From contig DBRO01000037.1 of the NCBI GenBank assembly GCA_002306005.1, forward strand, positions 1 through 5,440: a DNA stretch of 5,440 nucleotides, read 5' to 3'. Of this stretch, positions 5,171-5,440 are shown piece by piece. This stretch comes from Ruminococcus sp. UBA1366 (GTDB taxonomy: Bacteria > Bacillota > Clostridia > Oscillospirales > Ruminococcaceae). Positions within the stretch are counted from its first letter, which is position 1. Each line of letters starts with the position of its first letter. The notes beneath the pieces are model-generated. The model saw only the letters and a list, made by a program, of their open reading frames with translations. It was not told the DNA's origin and made no database searches. The position numbers and the translations under genes are program-made.

Positions 5171-5440
5171 TCAAAATTTTCTTGTGAAAATATCGCTGTG
5201 TTCCAGCAGGCTTTCCACGGTGTCAAAGCCCAGCCGGTGGAGCAGTTCTATCACATAGGGATTGTCGATCGGCGTTTTGTAAAGTGCCTCCTCGCCGTAG
5301 GAAACCACATTTTTCCTGCCTTCCTCTTTGGGAATAATAATCTTAGGACCGCCCACACAGCCGCCAACGCAGCCCATGCCTTCAATAAAATTCGCGCTGA
5401 TGTTGCCGCTTAAAATATCGTTCAGCATTTTTTTGCAGGC
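5171..5440 (-). CDS. [FeFe]-hydrogenase large-subunit C-terminal part (5' end outside window)
   Basis: The frame is open from the window edge (5440) to TGA at 5171 and shows the last 89 residues. NFIEGMGCVGGCVGGP at visible residues 17-32 is the C-terminal H-cluster motif of [FeFe] hydrogenases (ExMxCxxGCxxG). Its two cysteines (24 and 28) are ligands of the active-site cluster. The preceding ACKKML also fits the family. These enzymes make or oxidise H2 with ferredoxin or NAD(P)H in anaerobes. The motif is followed by about 57 residues (GPKIIIPKEEGRK and on) with no extra domain. GCVGGP instead of the GGGQP form of classic monomeric enzymes suggests a clostridial group-B-like or a non-classical hydrogenase, but the group cannot be fixed from this part. 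The internal ATG at 5428 is not a start. The small-gene operon follows 109 bases downstream. Confidence 0.88.
   Translation of the reverse strand, partial: ACKKMLNDILSGNISANFIEGMGCVGGCVGGPKIIIPKEEGRKNVVSYGEEALYKTPIDNPYVIELLHRLGFDTVESLLEHSDIFTRKF

Noticed and set aside
4911..5174. Minus-strand 87-codon frame over the 40-codon gene
   Set aside because: No ribosome-binding site, starts within the end of the hydrogenase gene, and runs in another frame from the better-supported small gene.

Overview
The window looks like chromosomal DNA from an endospore-forming, anaerobic Clostridia-type Firmicute, possibly of the Ruminococcaceae/Oscillospiraceae kind. The support is a spoVAD-spoVAE pair, a PdaA-type polysaccharide deacetylase, the C-terminus of an [FeFe] hydrogenase with a clostridial-type EGMxCxGGC motif, and purine-rich Shine-Dalgarno sequences. 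The species cannot be fixed from the sequence alone. I see no phage or transposase genes, CRISPR array, tRNA or rRNA.

Left part (1-1261, plus strand): the 3' end of a LysM-repeat protein is followed by a lipoprotein-type PdaA-like polysaccharide deacetylase. Both point to the cell wall or spore peptidoglycan. Between this pair and the next gene lies a 199-base convergent intergenic region (1262-1460). It holds an unusual set of nested inverted repeats that can fold into a three-way junction, then a strong bidirectional terminator hairpin.

Middle part (1461-3062, minus strand): a monocistronic gene for a probable cytoplasmic clan GH-A glycoside hydrolase. Its promoter is a perfect TTGACA-17-TATAAT. 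One CcpA/LacI-type operator lies over the transcription start and a second lies 78 bp into a roughly 130-nt leader. This reads as a tightly repressed, sugar-responsive gene.

Right part (3171-5440, all minus strand): spoVAD and spoVAE form a two-gene operon with a forespore-type (sigma-F/G-like) promoter. They encode parts of the machinery that moves dipicolinic acid into the spore, but spoVAC is not next to them. Upstream, behind a clear terminator, sit two overlooked small genes of 47 and 40 codons, closely coupled, with a sigma-G-like promoter candidate of their own. The right edge cuts through an [FeFe]-hydrogenase gene.

Four genes (the deacetylase, the hydrolase, spoVAD and spoVAE) share one ribosome-binding layout, GAAAGG plus one base, then exactly nine bases to ATG. 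This settles the start codons of the deacetylase and the hydrolase, for which longer reading frames exist.
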